DNA from: Mycolicibacterium moriokaense
Lineage (GTDB): Bacteria > Actinomycetota > Actinomycetes > Mycobacteriales > Mycobacteriaceae
Assembly (NCBI RefSeq): GCF_010726085.1
Contig: NZ_AP022560.1
Span: 4,402,001 to 4,466,000, forward strand
Length of the DNA stretch: 64,000 bases
Reading direction: 5' to 3'
Below, piece by piece: positions 47,340-57,045 of the stretch. A program made the translations under genes and the position numbers. Numbering within the stretch: the stretch's first letter is position 1; each line of letters begins with the position of its first letter. The notes beneath the pieces are model-generated. The model was not told the DNA's origin. It saw only the letters and a list, made by a program, of their open reading frames with translations, and searched no databases.

Positions 47340-48803
47340 ATGACCCTTGACGCTGACCCCCGGCGAGGAGTCGAGTCCCCGGCGGCACCGACACGGCGCC
47401 GCACCTTTTTCGACATCGCCCGCAGCAGGGTCGGAAGTGTCGCACTCACAATCACTCTCGACGTGCTGGCGCTGTCGGTTGCGGTGGTCGTGCCCGATTT
47501 CTGGGGCACGACCCACCTCGAGCACGACGACTGGCTTGTGTGGCTGTTCGTTCCGGTGGTGCTCCTGGCGTTTACGCACGACGGGTTGTACCGGCGTAAT
47601 CTGACACGCGACTTCCTCGACGAGGTGTATCCGATCCTGAGTTCCATCGCGATCGCGTCCTTCGTCATGCTGGGCATCTTGCTCCTGGCCAATAACACGC
47701 ACCCGGGCTTCCACGTGATATGGACCGGGGTGTGCGCCGCGATCCTGGTGCAGCTCGTCCGACTGGTCCGTAACTGGGCTCAGCGCAGTTTTCGCCGAGC
47801 GCAAAAATCGGCAGGGCCGACGCTGATAATCGGGAACACTCAGGTCGTTGACCGTCTGATCGCGCGTATGCGCTCATTCCCTGAATACGGGCTACGGCCG
47901 GTCGGGATCATGGCATCCACGCCGCCGAACCGTTCTGTCGAGTCGACCACGGGGCCACCGGTACCTTATGTGGGCACTCCTGGTGAGTTCGTCGAGGTTG
48001 CGAAATCCATGGGTGTCGAAGAGGTGGTCATCACCAAATGTGATACCAGCGACGACGAACTGGTCGACCTGATCGGCAAGGCGCACCGACACGACATCCG
48101 GGTGTGGGTGGTGCCACGGTTGCAAGACGCTGTCGGCAAACGGGCCCGCATCGATCATCTCGGCGGGGTGCCATTGCTCGTGCTTCCTCCGGTCAATCCC
48201 TCTGGGTGGCAGTTCGCGATCAAGTACGCGACTGACCGCATCGGCGCCGCGCTGGCGCTGCTGCTCATCTCTCCGCTGTTTCTGACGTTGGCACTACTCG
48301 TGAAGCTGAGTTCGCCCGGTCCGATCTTCTACCGCCAGCGTCGCGTCGGACGCGACGGCAAACCGTTCGACTGCCTGAAGTTCCGCTCGATGCGTGAGGC
48401 CAGCGATCCCGGCACCGCCTTCCAACCGAAGCCAGGTACGGCGCCGGGCGGCGTCGAGGGAGAAGACCGACGCACCCTCGTGGGAAAGGTGATGCGCATG
48501 TTGTCGCTGGACGAACTGCCACAGCTGATCAACGTCCTACGCGGCGACATGAGCCTCGTGGGCCCGCGGCCCGAACGACCGGAATTCGTCGAGCTCTTCG
48601 AAATGCAGATCCACCGCTACGGTCAGCGGCATCGGGTCAAGGCGGGGCTGACCGGCTGGGCCCAGGTGCACGGTCTGCGAGGGCAGACGTCGATCGCCGA
48701 CAGGGCGGAATGGGACAACTACTACATCGAGAACAGGTCGTTCTGGCTGGACATCAAGATCCTGCTGCTGACGGTCATCGCGGTGTTCAAGCACGCCGAA
48801 TGA
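47340..48803 (+). CDS. Polyprenyl-phosphate sugar-phosphate transferase (WcaJ/EPS type)
   Basis: 487 aa from ATG 47340; an upstream in-frame GTG 47319 would give 494. N-terminal membrane helices (SVALTITLDVLALSVAVVVP; WLVWLFVPVVLLAFTHDGLY; ASFVMLGILLLANNTHPG), a CoA-binding-like Rossmann domain (AGPTLIIGNTQVVDRLIARM) and the C-terminal bacterial sugar transferase domain (RRVGRDGKPFDCLKFRSMRE, LDELPQLINVLRGDMSLVGP, VKAGLTGWAQVHGLRGQTS). It would start a polysaccharide repeat unit on the lipid carrier. No glycosyltransferase, flippase or polymerase genes are near, so it is an orphan here. Confidence 0.9.
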   Translation: MTLDADPRRGVESPAAPTRRRTFFDIARSRVGSVALTITLDVLALSVAVVVPDFWGTTHLEHDDWLVWLFVPVVLLAFTHDGLYRRNLTRDFLDEVYPILSSIAIASFVMLGILLLANNTHPGFHVIWTGVCAAILVQLVRLVRNWAQRSFRRAQKSAGPTLIIGNTQVVDRLIARMRSFPEYGLRPVGIMASTPPNRSVESTTGPPVPYVGTPGEFVEVAKSMGVEEVVITKCDTSDDELVDLIGKAHRHDIRVWVVPRLQDAVGKRARIDHLGGVPLLVLPPVNPSGWQFAIKYATDRIGAALALLLISPLFLTLALLVKLSSPGPIFYRQRRVGRDGKPFDCLKFRSMREASDPGTAFQPKPGTAPGGVEGEDRRTLVGKVMRMLSLDELPQLINVLRGDMSLVGPRPERPEFVELFEMQIHRYGQRHRVKAGLTGWAQVHGLRGQTSIADRAEWDNYYIENRSFWLDIKILLLTVIAVFKHAE

Positions 48804-48903
48804 CGAGCGCCACAGGCGATTTGGCTCGTGTCGCCGCGCGGTGGCGACGGTTGGAGATTCGTGCGCGACGTAACACACGCCGCCGCTGGTCCGACAATCA
48901 ATC

Positions 48904-49548
48904 ATGAGGTCTCTTTTCTCGATCACACGCGTCTCACGAACCCCACTAATTTTCAATTTGGCGGTCGGCGCCGCCGTTGCCGCGATATTGATGGCCGCTT
49001 CGGCGACGGTCCCCGTTTCCCTGATTCCCGTGGCGTCGGCGGCGTGCCCCGATGCCGAAGTGGTTTTCGCCCGCGGCCGGCTGGAACCCCCCGGCGTCGG
49101 CGCCATCGGTGATGCACTCGTCAATGCGCTGCGCTCCAAGACGGCGAGGTCGGTCGGCGTGTATGGCGTCAACTACGTGGCCGACCTCGACGCCGCCGAA
49201 GGCGCCAGGGATATCGGCGCCCACATCCGATCGATGGCGAGGGACTGCCCGAACACCCGGATGGTGGTCGGCGGCTATTCCCTGGGGGCGACGGCTGCCG
49301 ATCTGTTCGCGAGGGCGAATTCACTTCCGCCGGATATCAACCGGCACGTCGCAGCGATCGTGTTGTTCGGCAACGGCACCAGGCGTCTCGGCCCGGCCCC
49401 CGCCTATGCCGACAGGACGATCGACCAGTGCGCCGACGGCGACCCCATTTGCGGGCGAGGCCTCAACTGGGATTCGCACCTGCAGCCCTCATACCTCGGC
49501 TCCGGACTGATTGATCAGGCCGCCGGCATCGTCGCCGGCAAACTGTAG
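48904..49548 (+). CDS. Cutinase-family secreted esterase
   Basis: 214 aa. Long signal (SVGAAVAAILMAASATVPVS-type stretch) with cleavage near VASAAC. Alpha/beta hydrolase of the cutinase family: ACPDAEVVFARGRLEPPGVG, catalytic Ser in VVGGYSLGATAADLFA, ADGDPICGRGLNWDSHLQPS with catalytic Asp and His. The Cys pairs fit the family disulfides. Mycobacterial Culp proteins cleave lipid or polyester esters in or near the envelope. Preceded by a possible hairpin GTCGCC...GGCGAC at 48830-48848. Confidence 0.9.
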   Translation: MRSLFSITRVSRTPLIFNLAVGAAVAAILMAASATVPVSLIPVASAACPDAEVVFARGRLEPPGVGAIGDALVNALRSKTARSVGVYGVNYVADLDAAEGARDIGAHIRSMARDCPNTRMVVGGYSLGATAADLFARANSLPPDINRHVAAIVLFGNGTRRLGPAPAYADRTIDQCADGDPICGRGLNWDSHLQPSYLGSGLIDQAAGIVAGKL

Positions 49549-49557
49549 CCCTGCGCC

Positions 49558-50544
<987 letters not shown>

Positions 50545-50561
50545 TCACCTGGTCTTTGTTG

Positions 50562-50609
50562 GTGGAAGCTATAGGGCAGCTATAGCGCCTTCAACACTAC
50601 AACTGGGGT
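50562..50609 (-). promoter_or_regulatory. nrdF promoter region with NrdR-box-like sites and 11-bp direct repeat
   Basis: ACACTACAACTGGGGT at 50594-50609 matches 11 of 16 positions of the NrdR box (acaCwAtATaTwGtgt). A second, weaker site (50562-50577, 8 of 16, keeping the centre AAGCTATAG) is 32 bases away. AGCTATAG also occurs twice at 50567-50574 and 50578-50585, an 11-base period, giving two -10-like TATAGC words on the minus strand. Confidence 0.45.
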
Positions 50610-50647
50610 CTGACGAACCGCCGCTATACGAGATGTTGTGTCTGGGC

Positions 50648-50673
50648 GTGTCGCGCAAACTAGGCCGCGACAC
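50648..50673 (-). terminator. Hairpin at the 3' end of the monooxygenase gene
   Basis: GTGTCGCG (50648-50655) and CGCGACAC (50666-50673) pair perfectly around a 10-base loop that contains the monooxygenase stop codon at 50660-50662. It shares GTGTCGCG with the other dispersed hairpins. Probably ends this transcript before nrdF; no T-run is seen. Confidence 0.5.
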
Positions 50674-52180
50674 GGCTGTCGGCCGTCAGAAACTCGTACT
50701 CCGACGGGTCGAATCTGCGCGTCGCGAGCCAGTACTGCCACGTCATCCCGCTCCACAGCGTGCGGTTGACACCGTGCTCGTCGAGGTACCAACTGCGGCA
50801 GCCGCCGGTGCTCCAGACCGTTCCGGCCAGCTCGTGTTGCAGCTCGGCGTTGTAGGCGTCCTGGGCGGCCCGGGTCGGCGCCAGCGCCTGGGCGCCCGAC
50901 TTGTCGACGGCCGCGATCGCGTGGGCGACGTAGCGGATTTGCGACTCGATCATGAACACCACCGAGTTGTGTCCGAGCGCGGTGTTGGGGCCGAGTAGGA
51001 AGAACAGGTTGGGCATCCCGGCGACCGTGATACCGCGCAGTGCGGCGATGCCCTCGCGGTTCCACCGGTCGACGAGGTCCTCGCCGCCGGGGCCTTTGAT
51101 GTCGACGTAGGTATAGGAGTCGGTGACGTGGAAACCGGTGGCGGCCACCACGACGTCGACCTCACGTTCGGTGCCGTCGCCCGCGACGATGCCGGTCTTG
51201 GTGAACCGTGCGATGCCGTCGGTGATGACTTCCGTCTTCGGGTTCGCGATGCCTTGGTAATAGGTGTCGGAGTTGAGGATGCGCTTGCAGCCGGCCCGGT
51301 AGTTCGGGGTCAGCTTCCTGCGTAGCTCCGGGTCCTTGATGGAGCGGCGAATGTTGGCCTTACCCATCAGTTCACCGATCTTGAGCAGCCGCGGCTGCTT
51401 GGTCATCGCGAAGCCGACGGCTTCGTGAATCCAATAGATCCCGGCCCGCATCGCCGCGCGGGTGCCTGGGACGTAGGTGAACATCTGCCGCATCCATCGC
51501 GGGATCGGATTGTTGGGCCGCGGCATCACCCAGGCCGGGGTGCGCTGGTAAAGCTGAAGCGCCGCAACGTCCTTCACGATCTCGGGCACGATCTGAATGG
51601 CGCTGGCCCCGGTGCCGATCACCGCGACGCGCTTGCCGGTCAGGTCGACGCTGTGGTCCCATTGCGCGGAGTGGAAGAGGGCGCCCTCGAAGTGGTCGAG
51701 CCCCTCGAAGTCCGGGATCAGCGGGATGTGCAGCCCGCCGGCGCCGGAGATCAGGAACTGCGCGACGAACTCGCGACCGTCCTTTGTGAAGGCGTGCCAA
51801 CGCATTTCGTCGTCGTCCCAGTGCGCGCGGTCGACATGGGAGTTGAACTGGATGTAGCGCCGCAGCCCGTACTTGTTCGTGACGCCCTGCAGGTAGTCCT
51901 GGATTTCCGGCTGGAACGACCACATGTGCGTCCAGTCCGGCTTGGGCTCGAACGAGAACGAGTACATGTGCGACGGGATGTCGCACGCACACCCGGGATA
52001 GGTGTTGTCCCGCCACGTGCCGCCGATGTCGTCGGCCTTCTCCAGGATCACGAAGTCGACGTTCTGCTTCTGCAGCGCGATCGCCATTCCCAGACCGGAG
52101 AAGCCCGAGCCGATGATCAGCGCGCGCGTGTGCACGGGCTTGGCCGCCGCCGTCTCTGGCGTGTGCTCGGCAAGCGTCAT
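50660..52180 (-). CDS. FAD-dependent Baeyer-Villiger-type monooxygenase
   Basis: 506 aa. FAD Rossmann motif RALIIGSGFSGLGMAIALQK, DFVILEKADDIGGTWRDNTY, the Baeyer-Villiger fingerprint FEGALFHSAQW (FxGxxxHxxxW), NADPH motif RVAVIGTGASAIQIVPEIVK. It inserts oxygen into ketones or oxidises S/N centres. Position matches Rv3049c. An envelope-lipid or xenobiotic ketone substrate is possible but unknown. No gene near suggests the pathway; the TetR gene upstream at 53.1-53.8 kb may control it together with the 248-aa protein. Confidence 0.92.
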   Translation of the reverse strand: MTLAEHTPETAAAKPVHTRALIIGSGFSGLGMAIALQKQNVDFVILEKADDIGGTWRDNTYPGCACDIPSHMYSFSFEPKPDWTHMWSFQPEIQDYLQGVTNKYGLRRYIQFNSHVDRAHWDDDEMRWHAFTKDGREFVAQFLISGAGGLHIPLIPDFEGLDHFEGALFHSAQWDHSVDLTGKRVAVIGTGASAIQIVPEIVKDVAALQLYQRTPAWVMPRPNNPIPRWMRQMFTYVPGTRAAMRAGIYWIHEAVGFAMTKQPRLLKIGELMGKANIRRSIKDPELRRKLTPNYRAGCKRILNSDTYYQGIANPKTEVITDGIARFTKTGIVAGDGTEREVDVVVAATGFHVTDSYTYVDIKGPGGEDLVDRWNREGIAALRGITVAGMPNLFFLLGPNTALGHNSVVFMIESQIRYVAHAIAAVDKSGAQALAPTRAAQDAYNAELQHELAGTVWSTGGCRSWYLDEHGVNRTLWSGMTWQYWLATRRFDPSEYEFLTADSRVAA

Positions 52181-52283
52181 ATCGGGCCTTTCCTGGGAAC
52201 GCCGGTACCGGGTATTTATGCCAGTCTCCGGACCGCGGGCCCAGGTGTCAACGTGACGCTTGCCGAGACGACGACGATGCAGC

Positions 52284-53030
52284 TTAGGCGTAGGAAAGGG
52301 CTGGCCTGCTGCTCAGATGCCGATCCGGGTCGAAGGTCTCGAAGTGACCCGATCCGACCATTCCGATTCCCCGCTGAGGCATCCGGAAGTCGCCGAGCCG
52401 GGCCTGCCGCAGCAGCGGCCCGCTCGGGCCTAGGTCGCGACCGTGCAGTACCGCGCTCGAGTCGGCGACGAACCACATCTGCTTCGGGGCCATCGAGTAG
52501 CACTGGCCGTTGGGCGCACGCCCGGTCAGCCGCACGTCGCCGACACCGAGCGTGCGCCGCGCGACCCAGCCCAGCCGCTTCAGCGCCGCGGGGTCGTTCC
52601 ACGCCGACTCGGACAGCCGGCTACCGATCCTGTTCATCGTGCGGGTGGCCCGGGTGGACTCCAGCTCGACGGTCCACTGCAGCACCTCGGGAATCTCGAT
52701 GACCACAGACCATGGCCCGGTCCAGGTGATACCGATGTCGCACTGGACCGCGTCGTTCGGAGTGGCCGAGCTGAAGTAGCGTGCACAACTCTGCTGTCCG
52801 GGCGTCGTCGCGTAGAACGTCCAGTTGCACGACGGATCGCGGTGCCACACGGAGACGTACGGCGGCGCGAAAGTCGTTGCGGGGAAATGGCGCATCGCCA
52901 GGTAGTGCCCGTTGGCGAACGGTAGGCCCATGATCCCGAAGCCGACGAATCGCTCGTCGTCACCGGAAGGCAGGGTCGGGTTGGCCAGCACGGCCGCAAC
53001 AGTTTCTTGGGGGGTGTGTTGTTTTGTCAT
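52284..53030 (-). CDS. Conserved hypothetical protein (248 aa)
   Basis: Not recognised. No signal peptide. Features: HTPQETVAAVLANPTLPSGD at the start, FVGFGIMGLPFANGHYLAMR, VSVWHRDPSCNWTFYATTPG, CARYFSSATPNDAVQCDIGI, WTGPWSVVIEIPEVLQWTVE, and a C-terminal MVGSGHFETFDPDRHLSSRP. High Trp and four Cys. The beta-rich look suggests a lipocalin- or START-like ligand binder. It stands between the monooxygenase and a TetR gene on the same strand, so it may form a unit with them; the 103-base gap to the monooxygenase leaves room for a promoter. Confidence 0.75.
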   Translation of the reverse strand: MTKQHTPQETVAAVLANPTLPSGDDERFVGFGIMGLPFANGHYLAMRHFPATTFAPPYVSVWHRDPSCNWTFYATTPGQQSCARYFSSATPNDAVQCDIGITWTGPWSVVIEIPEVLQWTVELESTRATRTMNRIGSRLSESAWNDPAALKRLGWVARRTLGVGDVRLTGRAPNGQCYSMAPKQMWFVADSSAVLHGRDLGPSGPLLRQARLGDFRMPQRGIGMVGSGHFETFDPDRHLSSRPALSYA

Positions 53031-53102
53031 GCCCCGATGGTCGGGCCGGACACGACCTCAGCACCTGAGGCGCCTGCCTCAAAAACGAGGTGCCTCAAAT
53101 GT

Positions 53103-53843
53103 TCAGGCGACGGGTTGCTGCCGCCGAACCGCGGTGTGGATCGGCTGGTCGGGGTCGATCTTGATGCCCAGCAGTTCGGCGGTGCCGTTGATGGCGCCCA
53201 CCATGATCGTCGTCATGTGCGCGATGAACTTGTCCGTCGGCATCCGCCGCGGGCTGTCGTCGTCGACGCCCAGCCACCAGTCCGTCGCCGACGCCGCGGT
53301 GCCGAAGATCGCGAACGCCGCGAGCTCGAATGCCTCCGGCTCCGGAGCGAGTTCTTCGAGCTCGGTGCTGATCATGTCGGCGATGGCGAGGGTGATCTCA
53401 CTGCCCTTGTTCACCGTCGTCATCGCAGCCGCCGACTGGTCGGCGAACCGGCCCTGCAGCAGGAATCGCACCACGTTCGGGTGTTGATTGACGAGCTCCA
53501 CATAGTGCTCGACCCCGCGGCCGACGATCTGCCGCGCCGAATCGGTCTCGACGTTGATCGACGGGATGATCGCCGCCCACAACATGTCGCGCATCCGCTG
53601 ACCGATTTCGGCGAACATGTCGGATTTGTCGGTGAAGTGTCGGTAGATCTTGGGCTTGGCGGTACCCGCCTCCTCGGCGATCTCACGCACGCTGACGTTG
53701 GGACCGAGGCGGTCGATCGCACGGAAGGCCGCGTCGACGATCTCCGCGCGGACCTTCTTGCGATGCTCGCGCCAGCGCTCACTACGGGCGTCGACCTTGA
53801 CACCCGGTTCACCACTGGACCGTGGCCTGGACCCTCGTCGCAC
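53103..53843 (-). CDS. TetR family regulator
   Basis: 246 aa. DNA-binding domain RAEIVDAAFRAIDRLGPNVS, VREIAEEAGTAKPKIYRHFT with recognition helix, then an all-helical ligand domain (HYVELVNQHPNVVRFLLQGR; FELAAFAIFGTAASATDWWL). Position matches Rv3050c. It is divergent from the geranylgeranyl reductase family gene (150-base gap) and upstream of the 248-aa protein; either may be its target. No clear palindrome was found in the gap. Confidence 0.9.
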   Translation of the reverse strand: MRRGSRPRSSGEPGVKVDARSERWREHRKKVRAEIVDAAFRAIDRLGPNVSVREIAEEAGTAKPKIYRHFTDKSDMFAEIGQRMRDMLWAAIIPSINVETDSARQIVGRGVEHYVELVNQHPNVVRFLLQGRFADQSAAAMTTVNKGSEITLAIADMISTELEELAPEPEAFELAAFAIFGTAASATDWWLGVDDDSPRRMPTDKFIAHMTTIMVGAINGTAELLGIKIDPDQPIHTAVRRQQPVA

Positions 53844-53993
53844 CCGATCACTGTACCGCCCAGATACCGCTGACCTGCTCAGACCGGCCCTGGTCAGGAC
53901 GACTATCGCGGTGTCGGGCCATTTCTCTCGCAGAGATGGGTCGCGCCGACTTGGGTACTATTTCTACGACAACCGATCGACGAGACGAGATTC

Positions 53994-55175
53994 ATGACGC
54001 AGCGATACGACCTGGTCATTGCAGGTGGCGGGCCTTCTGGCTCAGCAGCCGCGTGGCAGGCCGCGCAGACTGGCGCCAAGGTAGTGGTCCTGGACAAAGC
54101 GCAATTCCCGCGCGCCAAACCCTGCGGCGACGGGCTCACCGCGCGGGCGGTGAGCTACCTGCAGAAGATGGGCCTGGCCCACGAGGTCGCCACCTTCCAC
54201 CGCGTCAACCGGGTGACCGTGTTCAGCCCGAGCCAGTGGGAGCTGTCGTTTCCCCGCCGCCCCGGGATGCCCGACCACGGCCACACCGTCAGCCGCGAGC
54301 ACCTGGACACGCTGCTGCTGAAGCACGCGGAGTCGGCCGGCGCCGAGGTACGCCAGGGCACCGAGGTCACGGGCCCCGAGCTCGATCGCAGCGGCCGGGT
54401 GGTCGGCGTGAAGCTCAAGAACGGCGAGACGGTGTACGGCGATGCCGTCATCGCGGCCGACGGCGCCTACTCCCCGATCAAGCGTGCCCTGAAGATCGAT
54501 TCGGAGTACAACGGTTACTCGGCGATCGCGATCCGTTCTGAGATGCACGCGAACCGGCCCGACTCCGACAGCCTGGACATCTATCTCAAGCTGGTGTTCG
54601 AGGGCGATCAGCTGCCCGGCTACGGCTGGGTGTTCCCGATGGGCGGCGGCCTATTCAATATCGGCCTGGGCTACGTCAACAGCTACAAGAACTGGCAGTC
54701 GATCAACGCCACGCAGTTCCTCGGGGAGTTCCTGCGCACGTTGCCCGCCGACTGGGAGCTGCCGCCGATCGAGGAGCTCAAGAAGAACAAGAGCGTGCGG
54801 GCGTGGAGGCTGCCCATGGGCTTCACCGCCTGGCCGCCGTGGCGACCGGGCGTGCTGTTCACCGGCGACTCGCTGGGTGCGGGTAGGCCGACGTCCGGCG
54901 CGGGCATCTCCAAGGCGTTGGAGTCGGGTCTCGCGGCGGGCGAATGCGCCATCGCGGCGCTGCAGAACGGCGGACCGGACAACTTCACCAATTACGCGCA
55001 GCGGATGGAAGCGGCGTGGGGCCGGGAGTACAAGCGCGGCCGCTACTTCCACAAGCTGCTGGGCTATCCGAAATTCGCGAATGCCGGGATCAAATTGATC
55101 GACAACGCCGCGTTCCGCGACCGTATGCTCAAGGCGCTGTACAAGAAAGCGCAGGGACCCGAGCACACGTACTGA
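53994..55175 (+). CDS. Geranylgeranyl reductase family FAD enzyme
   Basis: 393 aa. Dinucleotide motif YDLVIAGGGPSGSAAAWQAA, PRAKPCGDGLTARAVSYLQK (the 'PxxYxWGD/CGDGLT' region), DAVIAADGAYSPIKRALKID, GYGWVFPMGGGLFNIGLGYV, and FTGDSLGAGRPTSGAGISKA. It saturates prenyl double bonds; the mycobacterial member MenJ (Rv0561c) reduces one isoprene unit of menaquinone. This copy lies elsewhere, so it may be MenJ's paralogue or act on another polyprenyl compound. A TACTAT -10 lies in the upstream region; GAGACGAG precedes ATG. Confidence 0.88.
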   Translation: MTQRYDLVIAGGGPSGSAAAWQAAQTGAKVVVLDKAQFPRAKPCGDGLTARAVSYLQKMGLAHEVATFHRVNRVTVFSPSQWELSFPRRPGMPDHGHTVSREHLDTLLLKHAESAGAEVRQGTEVTGPELDRSGRVVGVKLKNGETVYGDAVIAADGAYSPIKRALKIDSEYNGYSAIAIRSEMHANRPDSDSLDIYLKLVFEGDQLPGYGWVFPMGGGLFNIGLGYVNSYKNWQSINATQFLGEFLRTLPADWELPPIEELKKNKSVRAWRLPMGFTAWPPWRPGVLFTGDSLGAGRPTSGAGISKALESGLAAGECAIAALQNGGPDNFTNYAQRMEAAWGREYKRGRYFHKLLGYPKFANAGIKLIDNAAFRDRMLKALYKKAQGPEHTY

Positions 55176-55187
55176 GGTAACCGGCTG

Positions 55188-55529
55188 TCAGGAACGCGGG
55201 ACGACCGTGAGCAGGAGGACCGAATCCTCCAGCGCCGCAACGTTGTGCCGTTCTTCCGGGATCACGAGATAGTCACCCGCTGCGGCCTCGATCGCTTGCG
55301 TGGTGCTGCCCAGGCGGATCCGACCGCGCAGCACCAATAGCGTTGCCTCGCCGGGGCTTTCGTGATCGTCGAGGCCGTGACCACTCGCCAGCGCCAGCAC
55401 GGTCTGACGCAGCACGCGGCCACTTCCGCCGTAGATGCTCTTGGCAGAGCGACCCGCGGTCGCTGCCGCCGCAGCGGCGACCTGTTCGTCACCCAGTGTT
55501 GACAGCGACAGTGCCTCGACCGTGCTCAC
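55188..55529 (-). CDS. Small cupin-domain protein
   Basis: 113 aa from GTG 55529, with GGAGG 8 bases upstream. Cupin motif 1 GHGLDDHESPGEATLLVLRG and motif 2 AGDYLVIPEERHNVAALEDS, each keeping one or two metal-type His/Glu positions. Small single-domain cupins bind a metal or a small molecule. Last gene of a five-gene run, 25 bases after the regulator. Confidence 0.8.
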   Translation of the reverse strand: MSTVEALSLSTLGDEQVAAAAAATAGRSAKSIYGGSGRVLRQTVLALASGHGLDDHESPGEATLLVLRGRIRLGSTTQAIEAAAGDYLVIPEERHNVAALEDSVLLLTVVPRS

Positions 55530-55554
55530 CGGACCTACCTCCACGATTCTTGGT

Positions 55555-56229
55555 TTATTTCTTAGGGCTGAGAATCAAACCGACTTCGCAGGAGCCGCCC
55601 CGCGGATCCGGTGTCACCGCAACGCGATACGACGCACCGATCGCGTCGGCGTTGAGGTCGACCACCTCTTGGATCAGGCCCTGCTGAATACCTCTGACGA
55701 CCTCTGGTGCGGTCGCTGCGACTTCGGCGAGCGGGCATGTGCACAGCTGAACCGTCACTTCTCCGAACGAATTCAGCACCGAGCGCACCTGAAAGCCGAG
55801 TTCGGTCAGGGTCGCCACCACCAGGTCGGCGATCGACGTTTCCTCGCGCTTCCTGGCCAGATGCACCCGGTGGGCGAGGTCTGCGCCGATGCGTAGCGCC
55901 CGTTGTTCCCGTTCCTCGGCCGTCCCGCCGAGATGGGCGGCGAAGAGCGACACGATGTCGGCGTAGTCCAGCCTCGGCGCCAACTCGTAGGTCAGCCGGG
56001 GCCGCCCCGCGCGTGCGACCTTCGCCCCGCCGCCGCGACGGATGTAGCCCTGCTCCTCCAGCGTCGTCAGATGGAATCGAGCCGTGGTGATGTGTATCTG
56101 CAGTGAGTCGGCGACGTGCTGGGCATCGACTGGGCCGGACGCATTCTGCAACAGGCCGAGCACCTTCTGCCGTTGCTGACCGGCAGCCCGTTCCGGCGGC
56201 GAAGCGAGGTCGTGGCGCGGCACTGGCAT
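55555..56229 (-). CDS. Winged-helix regulator with Cys motif (SufR-like, COG2345 type)
   Basis: 224 aa. N-terminal winged helix: RQKVLGLLQNASGPVDAQHV, ADSLQIHITTARFHLTTLEE, QGYIRRGGGAKVARAGRPRL. Middle helices, then a C-terminal domain with VTVQLCTCPLAEVAATAPEV and DPRGGSCEVGLILSPKK: C-x-C-P plus a distant Cys. SufR-type regulators hold a [4Fe-4S] cluster with related cysteines, so redox or metal sensing is inferred; one expected Cys seems missing. It follows the methyltransferase by 12 bases. Confidence 0.75.
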   Translation of the reverse strand: MPVPRHDLASPPERAAGQQRQKVLGLLQNASGPVDAQHVADSLQIHITTARFHLTTLEEQGYIRRGGGAKVARAGRPRLTYELAPRLDYADIVSLFAAHLGGTAEEREQRALRIGADLAHRVHLARKREETSIADLVVATLTELGFQVRSVLNSFGEVTVQLCTCPLAEVAATAPEVVRGIQQGLIQEVVDLNADAIGASYRVAVTPDPRGGSCEVGLILSPKK

Positions 56230-56241
56230 TCCTCGAGTTTG

Positions 56242-57045
56242 TCACGCCGCCGGCACAACACCGACTGCCGAAACCGCCGTGAGCGAACGCCGGTACTTGT
56301 GGAAGGTCCGCCGCATGCCGATGACCCGTGCCCGCGCAGCGCCGCGGACGATGAGGTTTCCCACGATGCGCAGGGCTCCGAGCGGTCCTTCGTCGGCGAG
56401 CACACGTGCCGGGTTGAGCAGCGCCATCGGCGCGTAATCCACCCTGATGTCCACGAATCCGGCGTCGGAGAGCAACTGCACCCACTCGGCGGTCGTGAGT
56501 GGGCGCGCGTTGACCTTGATCGAGCGCGCGAGATCGCGCCGGATGTCGTCCTTGGTCTCCTGGGGTATCGAGTCGGGTTTCAGGCCCAGTTCATGGATCG
56601 CGTAGCGGCCGCCGGGGCGCAGGACACGGAACGCCTCGGCGATGATCGCGCGTTTGGCCTTGTCCCCCTGCATCGTCAGCATGGCTTCCCCGATGACGAC
56701 GTCGGCGCTGTCGTCGGGGAGCCCGGTCACCGCGGCGTCGGCGACCACCACTTTGCCCTGTACCGGCGCGACGACCTGGCGCACGGCGTCGGTCGCCGCG
56801 GCGGTGTCGTCGACTCCGACGTACGACCGCGGTCGCAAGGCGACAATGTCGCGAGCCGTGCGGCCAAGGCCGGGTCCCAGTTCCACGACGTCAGATCCGC
56901 TGACGCCTGCGGCGGCAAGCATCCGGGACGTCAGCTCGAGGCCACCCGGTCGGAGCACCCGCTTACCCAAACGGGCCAGCAGCCAGTGTCCGGGTAGATC
57001 GGCGTCGGACCGCTCAGCGAGCGGAAGAGCTTCTCTGCCTGTCAT
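56242..57045 (-). CDS. Class I SAM-dependent methyltransferase (ABC operon)
   Basis: 267 aa from ATG 57045, overlapping the permease stop (ATGA). Motif I DVVELGPGLGRTARDIVALR, YVGVDDTAAATDAVRQVV, acidic DAAVTGLPDDSADVVIGEAM, LTMQGDKAKRAIIAEAFRVL, RPGGRYAIHELGLKPDSI and a C-terminal domain with basic MRRTFHKYRRSLTAVSAV. Small-molecule type. Its coupling to an ABC-2 exporter suggests that it alters the exported compound or confers resistance to it. Confidence 0.85.
   Translation of the reverse strand: MTGREALPLAERSDADLPGHWLLARLGKRVLRPGGLELTSRMLAAAGVSGSDVVELGPGLGRTARDIVALRPRSYVGVDDTAAATDAVRQVVAPVQGKVVVADAAVTGLPDDSADVVIGEAMLTMQGDKAKRAIIAEAFRVLRPGGRYAIHELGLKPDSIPQETKDDIRRDLARSIKVNARPLTTAEWVQLLSDAGFVDIRVDYAPMALLNPARVLADEGPLGALRIVGNLIVRGAARARVIGMRRTFHKYRRSLTAVSAVGVVPAA

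Noticed and set aside
48830..48848. Terminator between the sugar transferase and cutinase genes
   Set aside because: GTCGCC...GGCGAC is only a 6-bp stem without a T-run; noted in the cutinase entry but too weak to list on its own.
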